Part shown: piece by piece, positions 28,009 to 36,025 of the stretch | Layout of the letters: the number at the start of each line of letters is the position of its first letter | Numbering within the stretch: position 1 is the first letter of the stretch | NCBI GenBank assembly: GCA_900299255.1 | Contig: OMJB01000056.1 | Coordinates: 1 to 64,000 of the forward strand | DNA: 64,000 nucleotides | DNA from: Sphingobacteriales bacterium | Lineage (GTDB): Bacteria; Bacteroidota; Bacteroidia; Chitinophagales; Chitinophagaceae | Direction: 5' to 3' | Made by a program: the position numbers and the translations under genes | The notes under the pieces: model-generated | Database searches by the model: none | Told to the model about the DNA's origin: nothing | Seen by the model: the letters and a program-made list of their open reading frames with translations, nothing else

Positions 28009-28707
28009 TTAAATTATATTCAAATATACACAACGAATTTTATATTTACCACTGTTCCTCAAATTTTTCTAGGACTATCCGGCACTGCGTTTGCAACGCA
28101 TAATTACCCTGTTTCGCATATGTAACCCACAAACAACAGCATTCTCAACCCAAACTATTTTCTATCACAGGCCCGCTCCGTCCCATCGTAGGCTGTATAT
28201 GTCCCGCCATAGATTTTTGATTTTGCTGTTATATAATAATGCTCTATATTTACCCCGCAATTTGAGTGGCATATTTCAGCTGCACACAGGCATTGCGGCT
28301 TTTCCTGGCACAACCCGCAATTTGTATATAATTAACTGATTATCAATAATTTACAAACTTCCGGTTTTTCTGCCACCGGAAGAAACCGGAAGTAATCCCG
28401 CAATTTTTTGCGGTTTGGATAATGACTATTTCAAGGCGAAAAAGCTTTCACATTGCGTAAACAATCCATGTTTCGTGAGGTTGCTTTACCGAATTAATAG
28501 GGACTGGCTGTCCCTCGCTAAGGCCCATGCTATAATCATGTGTGCCCTACAACCAGCATTATTTGTTGCCCTCTAAAATGCCACCCGCTACTATGTACTA
28601 ACTACTAAATACTAAATACCTGAGGATAAAATGGGTACTTTCAGCCTATTATAAACGGTGGGCCTGGTGAGGCATTATGCAGAAATTGAATTGTACTTTT
28701 GTACGTC
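28009..28707. other. 699-bp gene-free region with repeated CCCGCAATTTG and hairpins
   Basis: No credible gene is seen. CCCGCAATTTG occurs at 28254-28264 and 28314-28324 (exactly 60 bp apart), with a variant at 28397-28410 that forms the hairpin CCGCAATTTTTTGCGG. CTTCCGGT (28358-28365) can pair with either of two ACCGGAAG copies (28375-28382 and 28385-28392). At the right end, TACTTTTG (28694-28701) matches the -7 promoter consensus of the next gene. Confidence 0.5.
28694..28701 (+). promoter_or_regulatory. -7 element very close to a start codon
   Basis: TACTTTTG fits TAnnTTTG and ends 6 bp before the ATG at 28708. Transcription would begin at or next to the start codon, predicting a leaderless mRNA for the SAM hydrolase. 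The -33 element is not obvious. Confidence 0.45.
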
Positions 28708-29484
28708 ATGCCTTGTATCACGCTGCTATCAGACTTCGGACTGCAGGACGCCCCGGCTGCTATGGCCAGGGGTGTGCTGCTGCAGTACACCAGTCTGCCG
28801 GTAATAGATATAAGCCATGATGTGAAGCCTTACTATATGCCGCAAGCAGCATACCTGCTGGGCACGGCATACAGCAGTTTTGAGCGCGGCACGGTGCACC
28901 TCGCACTGTTTGATATGTTTGCCGGCGGCAGCCCCAGGCTTGTGCTGTGCGCCCACGAGGACCAGTATTTTATAGCACCAGATAATGGCCTAATAACTAT
29001 GGCGCTGGGCACCGACCCAGATGCATGGATGGTGCTGGAGCCGGAACAGCAGCATACTTTTAAAGACTGGCTGCACGCTGCAGGCCGCACTATTGCTGCC
29101 CTGCAAACCGGCACTCCGGCTGCGCTGGGCCTGGCACCCACGGCATTGAAGAAAGCTAAAACTCTGCCGGCACCTGTGATAGACGGCAACACCATAGCCT
29201 GCGATGTGCTGCACATAGACTACTACGACAATGTGGTGCTGAACCTGACGCGAGAACTGTTTATGCATACCGCGGCCGGCCGGCCTTTTGTATTGAGGTT
29301 TATGATGGGTGAGGAGGTCAGTGAGCTGAGCCAGAACTACCACGATGTGCGCGAGGGGCTGAAACTGTGCCGCTTTAACAGCCACGGCTACCTGGAGATC
29401 TGTATTAACCGCGGCAAGGCGGCCAGCCTCTTCGGGCTACGGCTGGGCAGCCGCCACAACGATATTAAAATTGTATTTGAATGA
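28708..29484 (+). CDS. SAM hydroxide adenosyltransferase (SAM hydrolase, DUF62 family)
   Basis: 258 residues from ATG 28708; an in-frame TTG at 28699 lies inside the promoter element and is rejected. The family hydrolyses S-adenosylmethionine to adenosine and methionine. Family features are CITLLSDFGLQD at the N-terminus with the conserved Asp, the VIDISHDVKPY stretch, the APDNGLI motif, and IDYYDNVVLNL in the C-terminal domain. The stop overlaps the following gene's start (ATGA at 29481-29484), so the two are translationally coupled. The biological reason for the activity in this genus is not known. Confidence 0.85.
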   Translation: MPCITLLSDFGLQDAPAAMARGVLLQYTSLPVIDISHDVKPYYMPQAAYLLGTAYSSFERGTVHLALFDMFAGGSPRLVLCAHEDQYFIAPDNGLITMALGTDPDAWMVLEPEQQHTFKDWLHAAGRTIAALQTGTPAALGLAPTALKKAKTLPAPVIDGNTIACDVLHIDYYDNVVLNLTRELFMHTAAGRPFVLRFMMGEEVSELSQNYHDVREGLKLCRFNSHGYLEICINRGKAASLFGLRLGSRHNDIKIVFE

Positions 29485-29774
29485 TAGTGCGTATTGTACA
29501 AATGACTTTCAGGGAGGAATGCGTGGGCGCGTTCACCACCATGTTTGAGGAGCGCAAACAAACCATCAGGGGCTTCAGGGGATGTACACACCTGGAGTTG
29601 TGGCAGGACAGCAAGCAGCCCAATGTTTTCTTCACATACAGCCACTGGGCATCAGAAGCAGACCTGGATCATTACCGTTTTTCGAAATTTTTTAAAGAAA
29701 CATGGGGCATCACTAAAGCACTTTTCGCAGATAAGCCGCAGGCATGGAGTGTGGGGGTGAGGTCGGTGGGGTGA
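29481..29774 (+). CDS. ABM-domain (antibiotic biosynthesis monooxygenase-like) protein
   Basis: 97-residue single-domain protein with the dimeric alpha/beta-barrel ABM pattern: MIVRIVQMTFREE, then FRGCTHLELWQD and FFTYSHWASEADLDHYRFSKFF. In such proteins the fold acts as a monooxygenase or just a small-molecule-binding dimer. The start overlaps the SAM hydrolase stop, suggesting a functional link that is not understood. The end of the gene runs into tandem GATTGGTTTCCTGGTTG repeats. Confidence 0.8.
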   Translation: MIVRIVQMTFREECVGAFTTMFEERKQTIRGFRGCTHLELWQDSKQPNVFFTYSHWASEADLDHYRFSKFFKETWGITKALFADKPQAWSVGVRSVG

Positions 29775-29875
29775 TTGGTTTCCTGGTTGTTGATTGGTTT
29801 CCTGGTTGAGTAGTTGATTGGTTGAGTAGCGTATGCGGGAATGAACATAGTACGCGCGACTAACCAACAAGTCAA
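29771..29875. repeat. tandem and inverted repeat between convergent genes
   Basis: Two 19-bp copies of (G/T)TGATTGGTTTCCTGGTTG lie at 29771-29789 and 29790-29808. A long imperfect inverted repeat follows, 29813-29833 against 29850-29875. It belongs to the same TTGATTGG sequence type as 691-765. Lying between the ABM gene (plus) and the HIT gene (minus), it may also act as a bidirectional terminator. Confidence 0.6.
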
Positions 29876-30270
29876 CTAATCAACAATTCAACTATTTTCT
29901 TTTGGCAGGCTTTGAGCTGATCGGGTGATAATTTTAGTTTGGGGCGGGTGAAGTTGAGGCCATCGGCAGAGTCTATGGGAACCAGGTGCATATGGGCATG
30001 GGGCACTTCGAGGCCTATTACACTCATACCACAACGGTTGCAGGGATAAGCCTTTTCAATGGCCTGTGCTATTGGTTTGGCAAATAAAAGCCATTCAGAC
30101 AGCAGTGAGTCTTCCACATCAAAAAACTTGTCAACCTCCGTTTTGGGTACAACAAGTACATGGCCTTCACGCAGCGGAAAAATATCGAGAAATGCAAAGA
30201 AGTGTTCATTCTCTGCAATTTTGTAGCAGGGAATCTCCCCGGCTATTATTTTAGAGAATATGGTTGGCAT
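29872..30270 (-). CDS. HIT family protein (Hint-like nucleotide hydrolase)
   Basis: 132-residue histidine-triad protein. The triad is His91/93/95 in PHAHMHLVP, and the upstream half has FSKIIAGEIPCYKIAE and GHVLVVPKTEV, all classic for the Hint branch, which hydrolyses adenosine 5'-phosphoramidates. The start ATG overlaps the greA stop (ATGA), giving a greA-HIT operon, a pairing common in Bacteroidota. It is cytoplasmic. Confidence 0.92.
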   Translation of the reverse strand: MPTIFSKIIAGEIPCYKIAENEHFFAFLDIFPLREGHVLVVPKTEVDKFFDVEDSLLSEWLLFAKPIAQAIEKAYPCNRCGMSVIGLEVPHAHMHLVPIDSADGLNFTRPKLKLSPDQLKACQKKIVELLIS

Positions 30271-30746
30271 CAGCTTACAGCTATATTGTCTATACGGAAT
30301 TTGAGTGTGCCACTGGGAGCCTGCACTTCTGCAACCTCACCAACTACCTTGCCCAGCAGCCCTTTGCCGATAGGAGAAGTAACGGATATTTTACCCAATT
30401 TTATATCAGCCTCTTTCTCTGATACCAGCTGGTAAGACACCTGTTTTTTGGTACCCAGATTGGTAACTGTTACTTTACTCAAAACCGAAACCTTGCTTAT
30501 ATCTATGTTCTTGACGTCAATTACCCTGGCAGACATAACTGCTGCCTGTAGTTGTGCTATTTTGGCTTCGTGGTGCCCCTGTGCTTCTTTAGCAGCATCG
30601 TACTCAGCATTTTCTTTAAGGTCACCTTTTTCCCTTGCTTCGGCTATCTGCCGCGCGATCTCTGCACGCCCGGAGGTTTTCAACTTATTCAGTTCCTCCT
30701 TCATCTGCTCAAGCGTCTCTTTCGTCAGGTAGTTTAATTCAGACAT
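30270..30746 (-). CDS. greA: transcription elongation factor GreA
   Basis: 158 residues from ATG 30746, family length. The longer reading to 30782 adds a hydrophobic 12-residue extension that is not family-like. GreA enters the RNA polymerase secondary channel and stimulates transcript cleavage. The N-terminal coiled coil (LEQMKEELNKLKTSGRAEIARQI) contains REKGDLKENAEYDAAKEAQG, with the acidic tip DLKENAEY that coordinates the catalytic Mg. The C-terminal FKBP-like domain has SPIGKGLLGKVVGEVAEVQAP. Confidence 0.96.
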   Translation of the reverse strand: MSELNYLTKETLEQMKEELNKLKTSGRAEIARQIAEAREKGDLKENAEYDAAKEAQGHHEAKIAQLQAAVMSARVIDVKNIDISKVSVLSKVTVTNLGTKKQVSYQLVSEKEADIKLGKISVTSPIGKGLLGKVVGEVAEVQAPSGTLKFRIDNIAVS

Positions 30747-30770
30747 TATCAAATTGTTTATAAACCTCAG

Positions 30771-30807
30771 AAAAAAATACAACGCCTCTGTGTTCCAGAA
30801 GCGTTGT
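30771..30807 (-). terminator. terminator of the TonB-T9SS-PorV operon
   Basis: On the minus strand a 12-bp stem (plus 30796-30807 with 30779-30790, one wobble pair, five-base loop) is followed by seven T (plus 30771-30777). It sits 28 bp after the PorV-like stop and upstream of greA, so greA probably has its own promoter. Confidence 0.85.
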
Positions 30808-30834
30808 AATGCAAAAATACTAAAAAATAATTTA

Positions 30835-31920
30835 TTAGCGATTCACACGCAGGGAGATCATATGAACTCCGTTTGCAGGACGGTCGGTAGGCCTGTAAGA
30901 ATAGTCGAGGGCCAGCATAGGCGATTTAGGCCCGTTGATCCTTGTCTGAACTGTAGCACCAAAAGAATAACCTTTAAACATGCTGGTAGTTGTAGATGGG
31001 CTACCTATACCACTCTCGTAGCGGTAAGCTGCACGGAGCATAAATAAACTCCTGAAGCCGTATTCAAGCCCGCCACCGATATAATCGTTATTAAAGGAGT
31101 TTGAAGTAAAGTTTCCGAGAACAGTAAGCCTGTGCATAGGCAGGCTTTCTTTAGAACTCAGGTGGTTTTCATCAAGATACCAGTCGTAAGATGCGCCGAT
31201 ATTGAGGTTGGTAGGCATTTCAAACTTATCAGAAGGATAGTTTACAGTTACAGCAAAGGTTGGCGAACTCTGCGGCTGGTCGGCACTGATGGCAAAACCA
31301 GAACCGGTGTAGCGCATGTTAGTACCGATGTTACGGAGAGAGATTCCGAAATGGAAATTATCCCTCTTTCCGGTAGCATACTGTATACCTCCGTCGAAAG
31401 CAAGGCCCAGGGCACTGATGTTGTTGATCTGCTCAGATACATAGGTAGCAGACAAACCACCATTGATGTGAGTAGAGAACTGTTTTGCAAAGCCCAGGGT
31501 AATGTTGAGAAACTGAGGATGGTATGTACCATAACCTTCCGGGTTAAAATAGTCGGTAGTAGGAATATCCCCGAAACTCATAGAGAATATGTTTATCCCT
31601 AAAACGCCTACTTCGCCCAGTTTTTGTGTAATACCAATATCATTGATATTAATGCCGGTGCCACTCAGGTACACGCCATGCGACAAACCTATTTCAGTAG
31701 AAGAATCCTGTGCCAGGCCGGCAATATTATTTTTCATTGCCTCAAGGCCTCCCACAGACGCTGTATTGATACCAAAAAGGCCTGTTGTGCGCGCCCATGG
31801 GTTGATCAGCATTTCAGGAGCACCTGCCTGTCCTGAACGATCCTTATTGCCTGCTATGGCACTAAATGAAATTCCTACAGCACAGAGCGCAATTAATGTT
31901 TTTGTGGTAAATCTTTTCAT
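30835..31920 (-). CDS. PorV/PorQ family outer-membrane protein
   Basis: About 361 residues from ATG 31920, which gives a clean signal peptide (MKRFTTKTLIALCAVGISFSAIAG). An in-frame ATG at 31944 is possible but lies directly against a stable hairpin. The protein is a predicted beta-barrel of the PorV/PorQ (FadL-like) group: GAPEMLINPWARTTGLFGIN, SVGGLEAMKNNIAGLA, then alternating amphipathic strands and a C-terminal MISLRVNR. PorV-type proteins shuttle T9SS cargo at the outer membrane. Its position right after a T9SS-like cargo gene fits, but a general outer-membrane role is equally possible. Confidence 0.85.
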   Translation of the reverse strand: MKRFTTKTLIALCAVGISFSAIAGNKDRSGQAGAPEMLINPWARTTGLFGINTASVGGLEAMKNNIAGLAQDSSTEIGLSHGVYLSGTGININDIGITQKLGEVGVLGINIFSMSFGDIPTTDYFNPEGYGTYHPQFLNITLGFAKQFSTHINGGLSATYVSEQINNISALGLAFDGGIQYATGKRDNFHFGISLRNIGTNMRYTGSGFAISADQPQSSPTFAVTVNYPSDKFEMPTNLNIGASYDWYLDENHLSSKESLPMHRLTVLGNFTSNSFNNDYIGGGLEYGFRSLFMLRAAYRYESGIGSPSTTTSMFKGYSFGATVQTRINGPKSPMLALDYSYRPTDRPANGVHMISLRVNR

Positions 31921-31947
31921 AATATACAAATGAACTTTTTTCATAAT

Positions 31948-31970
31948 CGGGCCGGCTGAACACCGGCCCG
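31948..31970 (-). promoter_or_regulatory. GC-rich hairpin between cargo and PorV-like genes
   Basis: CGGGCCGG (31948-31955) and CCGGCCCG (31963-31970) form a perfect 8-bp stem with a 7-base loop in the intergenic space. No T tract follows on the minus strand, so it is more likely an mRNA stabilising or attenuating hairpin than a full terminator. Confidence 0.5.
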
Positions 31971-31985
31971 TATTAAATAATACTA

Positions 31986-34900
31986 TTAATATGAAGTAAC
32001 GTCAATAGGCCTCATAGCACCAAACCATTTCAGCACTACCTCACCCAGGCCCTGTGCTTTTACATCCATCAGATACATGCCACTTGCAATAGGCAGGCCA
32101 GCAGTATTTTTGATATCCCAATCAAGGTAAGGTGCATTCGGGTCACTCTTTGTGAGTGTGCGAATCAAAGTACCATCGAGTGAGTAAATGTAGACGGTAG
32201 CCTGTGGAGGCAGGTTCACAATCCTTACTTTGGTATCAAACCTGTTTGCCTCATAACCTGAGTAGCCGTAGTAAGGGTTAGGAGTTACAAAAATCCTGTC
32301 AAGTACACGTTTCCTGTCAGATGTGTCGCTAAGCAAAATAGGCTCGAGCCCTTTAGTGCTAAACGTATAGTATGGATTTGTAGCCCTGCCAACTTCTCCC
32401 TGAATCAAGTTTGAAGTATCAGTTACAGCGTACATTGGTGCATAAGGACGGTTTACCCTGAACCTTAAACGGGTGGTTGTAGGAATCAAACCATCTTTAA
32501 GGCTGTTCAGGTGAATAACCGGATTAACCAGCGGTACACCTACCCACTGCATAGTTGCATAAGCCTGCTTCCATATATTGAAGGTTGTTGCAGGGCTTGC
32601 AGCTACATATTTCATAGTACTTGCAAACTGCCGGCAGCTGTCATAACGGGTATTTGTTACGTAGATAACATGCTTGCCGCCAAACAGGATTGTGTTATCA
32701 TAGAAATTGAAGTAATTAAACCCTGGATTCCAAATCATGTCACTGCCATTCTCGGCAGAAAGGTAGGAGTCTTCACCAAAAACAATGTTGAGGCGCTTAC
32801 CTGTATTCTGGTCAATTGCATAACCAGGGAACCACGACATACCTTTGTCAGTATCAACTTCTGAATAAAGTGGAGTCCTGCCATCAGCGGCAACAGACAT
32901 ATCCAGACCCCAGCTTACATGGTTTCTGAGCAGGAATTTACAGTATGGTTTTCCAGTGTAGCCTTCAGCAAGTATCGGATCTTCCTGCATTTCTACCACA
33001 GCACACCTTGTCCATTTGCTCTTATCAGCAGTAAACACCAGGTCAACATCATTCAGCGAAGCGAAATTTGCGGCAGTCTGAGTTGTAGAACTGTAAGCAA
33101 ACTCAAAACCACACTGCGTACCTGTACCATAGTGGTTACCAGCAAAGGCTGCAACCAGGTTGTATGGTGCCCATGTACTCTTGGTTGGCGAGAAATTGCC
33201 TAACATAAATCCATAGCTGTTAAACGAATCAAGCAGGTTATCGTTAAAGAAACAAGGGTTAATTGCGGTATAATTATTTTTGAAGTGTGTATTCTGCCCA
33301 GAACGAATCCAGTTTGCAAAGTTGCTATCTGGCTGATCCTGAACACCACCCAGCCATGGTTTCGACTTATCGTCAAAAATCACTTCAGAATTAATATAAC
33401 CATTGCCATTAGCCTGATCCCTGCCCGGAGGGGTAACCTGATGAACTTTTACAGAAATACCATAGTCTTCAAGAATCTGTTCATTCATACTAGAAATTCT
33501 CTGCTCTCCATAAATGGTTTCTGTTTTTCCGTTTCCTGTTGCAGTCAGCTTCCACATTGCTGTGTCATCAATACCCAGCACAGAACCGGAATTCCTGCCC
33601 ATAATCTGGAGTACCCAATCAACCGGCTGTACTTTTACCGGATCTACGACCTTCACATCAATTGGGCCCTGATTAACTTTGTATACTGCTTTTGCAACGG
33701 TATCGTGTGCCAGAATAGAAGCTTCTGTAGCGTCATCCAATTCAATATCATTTCCACCGTTGCCTATACCTTCAATTTTGGTGATAACTACACCCTGATT
33801 ATAGTCTGAACCAAGGATTGTGCCCATATTGGTGTATGTGGGGTTTGGCATAGCAGATACAACCTTAATCTGTGTACCTCCAGCGCTGTGTGCGCTACCC
33901 AGGTATGCAACATCCTGAGTAGATTCAAACCTCAATGGATCAAACTTTTCGAAATTGTTGTAGGCATACGCAATAGCAACAAAATAATAATTGTGGTAGT
34001 TAATGAACCTCTTATCATTAGTTGTTGCAAACTGGTCATTAGTCAGTACAAAACTGTGCGTAATTCCGCTATCACGACCGTTTACCTTAATTTGAGGAAC
34101 ACTAACCGGGTCAATTATAGCCATATTCTTTGCATAGTTGACAATCTGAGTAACTCCATCGTGAATATCACACTGGAAAACTTCATAAGCTTTTGTGTTA
34201 TCTACCTCTCCTGTTGTTGGATTGAATATCTCAGCTGAAGTTATCTGGCTGTTAGCTAACTGGAACACCCTGTAGCCCTGAAACTTATAAAGGGAGTCAG
34301 GTTTGCCCGAGGCTTTAACTACCGGCTGGTGGTACTGCAGAGAGTCATTATATTTCCCGTCAGTACGCCCATAATTCTCACCATAGTTGTTGCTTCCGTA
34401 GTCGTTAACCATATAAAAAACAAGTTTCCTGTCGAGCTCCCTCACTACCAACCTTGGAGCTTCAGGGCCTTCTACTGTTTTGAAATGGTTATCAAACAGC
34501 GCCTGAGCCTGATCATCTATACTCCTGATTGTTTTAAAGTTAGTAGCACCGCAACCGCCAGCACCTTTAGCCCAAACACAGCCAAATACGATATCGTTCT
34601 GTGCGCCCGGCAGCAATTCAAACGGGCCAGATGAGAAGATAAACCTCCTGTCGCCTGGATTGTTTGTACAAGCACACTCAGACCATTGAGTATTATCGCC
34701 CGGATCGCCCCAGAAAACGAAATTCGATTCAGGGCCTACGCCATAACCTTTAGAAGGGACACCAGGGCCGACAAAATCGTAACTGAAGCGCTGTCCGGTT
34801 TTGATGGAACCTGTCATATAAAAGTATATCTGAACACCATTTGCTGGGTTTCCAATAATACTGTTATCATTGTTGTAATAAGTGAAATTGGTCATTCCCA

Positions 34901-35996
34901 GGCGTTTCACAGTATCTTTACCATTAATAACTACTGGCTTCAATGGGCCCTGGAAAAAGTCCAGGCCCACCTGTGGAGGATTCAGGCCATAGCTGTTAAC
35001 CGGATGCCCTGCACTACCACCATCATCATTTGTGGCATTGTACTGAATACCCAAACCCCTTGAAGTATCACAACCGATATAGTCATCCAGATAATAACCG
35101 AGGTCACAATCATCCCATACAGCAAGGTAGGTACTATCAATTGTAAGGGCACCACGATTTATAACACGGTAGTTACAGAATGAAGAGTTGTTCAAAAAGT
35201 CCTGAGTTGCATAAGCAAACGCACTTGATTGAACCTCAATACCCATAGAGGCCGTAAGTGATTGCTGTTTCACGTTGCCCGCATCATTAAATACCCACCA
35301 GATGTACTGGTCGCCAGTTATCAATGGGTACTCACCCTGGTCTGGTTCATAAACACCGTTCAGGTTAAGGTCTTTAAAGGGAGCATAAGTATTTTTGGGG
35401 TCAAGTGTCAGATTTGTTGTACCATCCTGCCCTTTTGCTTTGCGATAGCCCGCACCCGGCCATTCAAAGATTACCTTAAAATCATCGCCAGTAACAGCGC
35501 CTGCCCCACCTGTTTTAAACATCTGGATAAACAGATTAATCGTAGAGCGGTCCACTTTCCAGAAGCGATCCCACTGAGTACAGACGTCAGCGTCAATTTT
35601 ACCAAGATTATTCAGCGCACCAGGCCAGTAATCATTTCCGTCCTGACGGTAAGTCTGAGCTGCTACCTTCAACTGTCCCTGCTTATCATAACCACCAATC
35701 CAGCAAGATGCAGCAAACTGAGAGCTTTTTCCTGAGTTTTTAGGTACTTCATAGGCTGCAACCTGAGTACCTATATTCCACCACATATCACCACCGGTCA
35801 TCAACCTTGCACGTACGTTGTTAATATCAAGGTCGATAGCAGCAGTCGCCGGCTGACAACCACCAGATGCGGTAGTTTTTAGGCTTTCTCTGTGATGGGT
35901 ATTGGCCACATTCTCCCTTGCGCTCAACTGACCAGCGACACACAGGCCCAGCAAAGTTAAAGCAGTGACAAATTGCATTTTTGTTCTAAGTATCAT
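31986..35996 (-). CDS. large secreted protein with T9SS-type C-terminal domain
   Basis: 1336-residue exported protein. Residues 1-26 are a signal peptide (ALTLLGLCVAGQLSA). The body has no enzyme motif I recognise. It includes DLNLNGVYEPDQGEYPLITG (a calcium-type Asp-rich loop common in these proteins) and long beta-rich stretches. The C-terminus FVTPNPYYGYSGYE..TVYIYSLDGTLIRTL..SGMYLMDVKA resembles a T9SS type-A sorting domain, with a further 20 residues. It lies between a TonB receptor (29 bp) and a PorV-like gene, so its export or surface attachment may depend on these neighbours. No function is assigned. Confidence 0.85.
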   Translation of the reverse strand: MILRTKMQFVTALTLLGLCVAGQLSARENVANTHHRESLKTTASGGCQPATAAIDLDINNVRARLMTGGDMWWNIGTQVAAYEVPKNSGKSSQFAASCWIGGYDKQGQLKVAAQTYRQDGNDYWPGALNNLGKIDADVCTQWDRFWKVDRSTINLFIQMFKTGGAGAVTGDDFKVIFEWPGAGYRKAKGQDGTTNLTLDPKNTYAPFKDLNLNGVYEPDQGEYPLITGDQYIWWVFNDAGNVKQQSLTASMGIEVQSSAFAYATQDFLNNSSFCNYRVINRGALTIDSTYLAVWDDCDLGYYLDDYIGCDTSRGLGIQYNATNDDGGSAGHPVNSYGLNPPQVGLDFFQGPLKPVVINGKDTVKRLGMTNFTYYNNDNSIIGNPANGVQIYFYMTGSIKTGQRFSYDFVGPGVPSKGYGVGPESNFVFWGDPGDNTQWSECACTNNPGDRRFIFSSGPFELLPGAQNDIVFGCVWAKGAGGCGATNFKTIRSIDDQAQALFDNHFKTVEGPEAPRLVVRELDRKLVFYMVNDYGSNNYGENYGRTDGKYNDSLQYHQPVVKASGKPDSLYKFQGYRVFQLANSQITSAEIFNPTTGEVDNTKAYEVFQCDIHDGVTQIVNYAKNMAIIDPVSVPQIKVNGRDSGITHSFVLTNDQFATTNDKRFINYHNYYFVAIAYAYNNFEKFDPLRFESTQDVAYLGSAHSAGGTQIKVVSAMPNPTYTNMGTILGSDYNQGVVITKIEGIGNGGNDIELDDATEASILAHDTVAKAVYKVNQGPIDVKVVDPVKVQPVDWVLQIMGRNSGSVLGIDDTAMWKLTATGNGKTETIYGEQRISSMNEQILEDYGISVKVHQVTPPGRDQANGNGYINSEVIFDDKSKPWLGGVQDQPDSNFANWIRSGQNTHFKNNYTAINPCFFNDNLLDSFNSYGFMLGNFSPTKSTWAPYNLVAAFAGNHYGTGTQCGFEFAYSSTTQTAANFASLNDVDLVFTADKSKWTRCAVVEMQEDPILAEGYTGKPYCKFLLRNHVSWGLDMSVAADGRTPLYSEVDTDKGMSWFPGYAIDQNTGKRLNIVFGEDSYLSAENGSDMIWNPGFNYFNFYDNTILFGGKHVIYVTNTRYDSCRQFASTMKYVAASPATTFNIWKQAYATMQWVGVPLVNPVIHLNSLKDGLIPTTTRLRFRVNRPYAPMYAVTDTSNLIQGEVGRATNPYYTFSTKGLEPILLSDTSDRKRVLDRIFVTPNPYYGYSGYEANRFDTKVRIVNLPPQATVYIYSLDGTLIRTLTKSDPNAPYLDWDIKNTAGLPIASGMYLMDVKAQGLGEVVLKWFGAMRPIDVTSY

Positions 35997-36025
35997 AACT
36001 TTAAGAGTTATATTGTGTAATATAA

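Noticed and set aside
28091-28339. 82-codon ORF in the gene-free region
   Set aside because: No start context, odd composition, and it overlaps the repeated CCCGCAATTTG units; no family resemblance.
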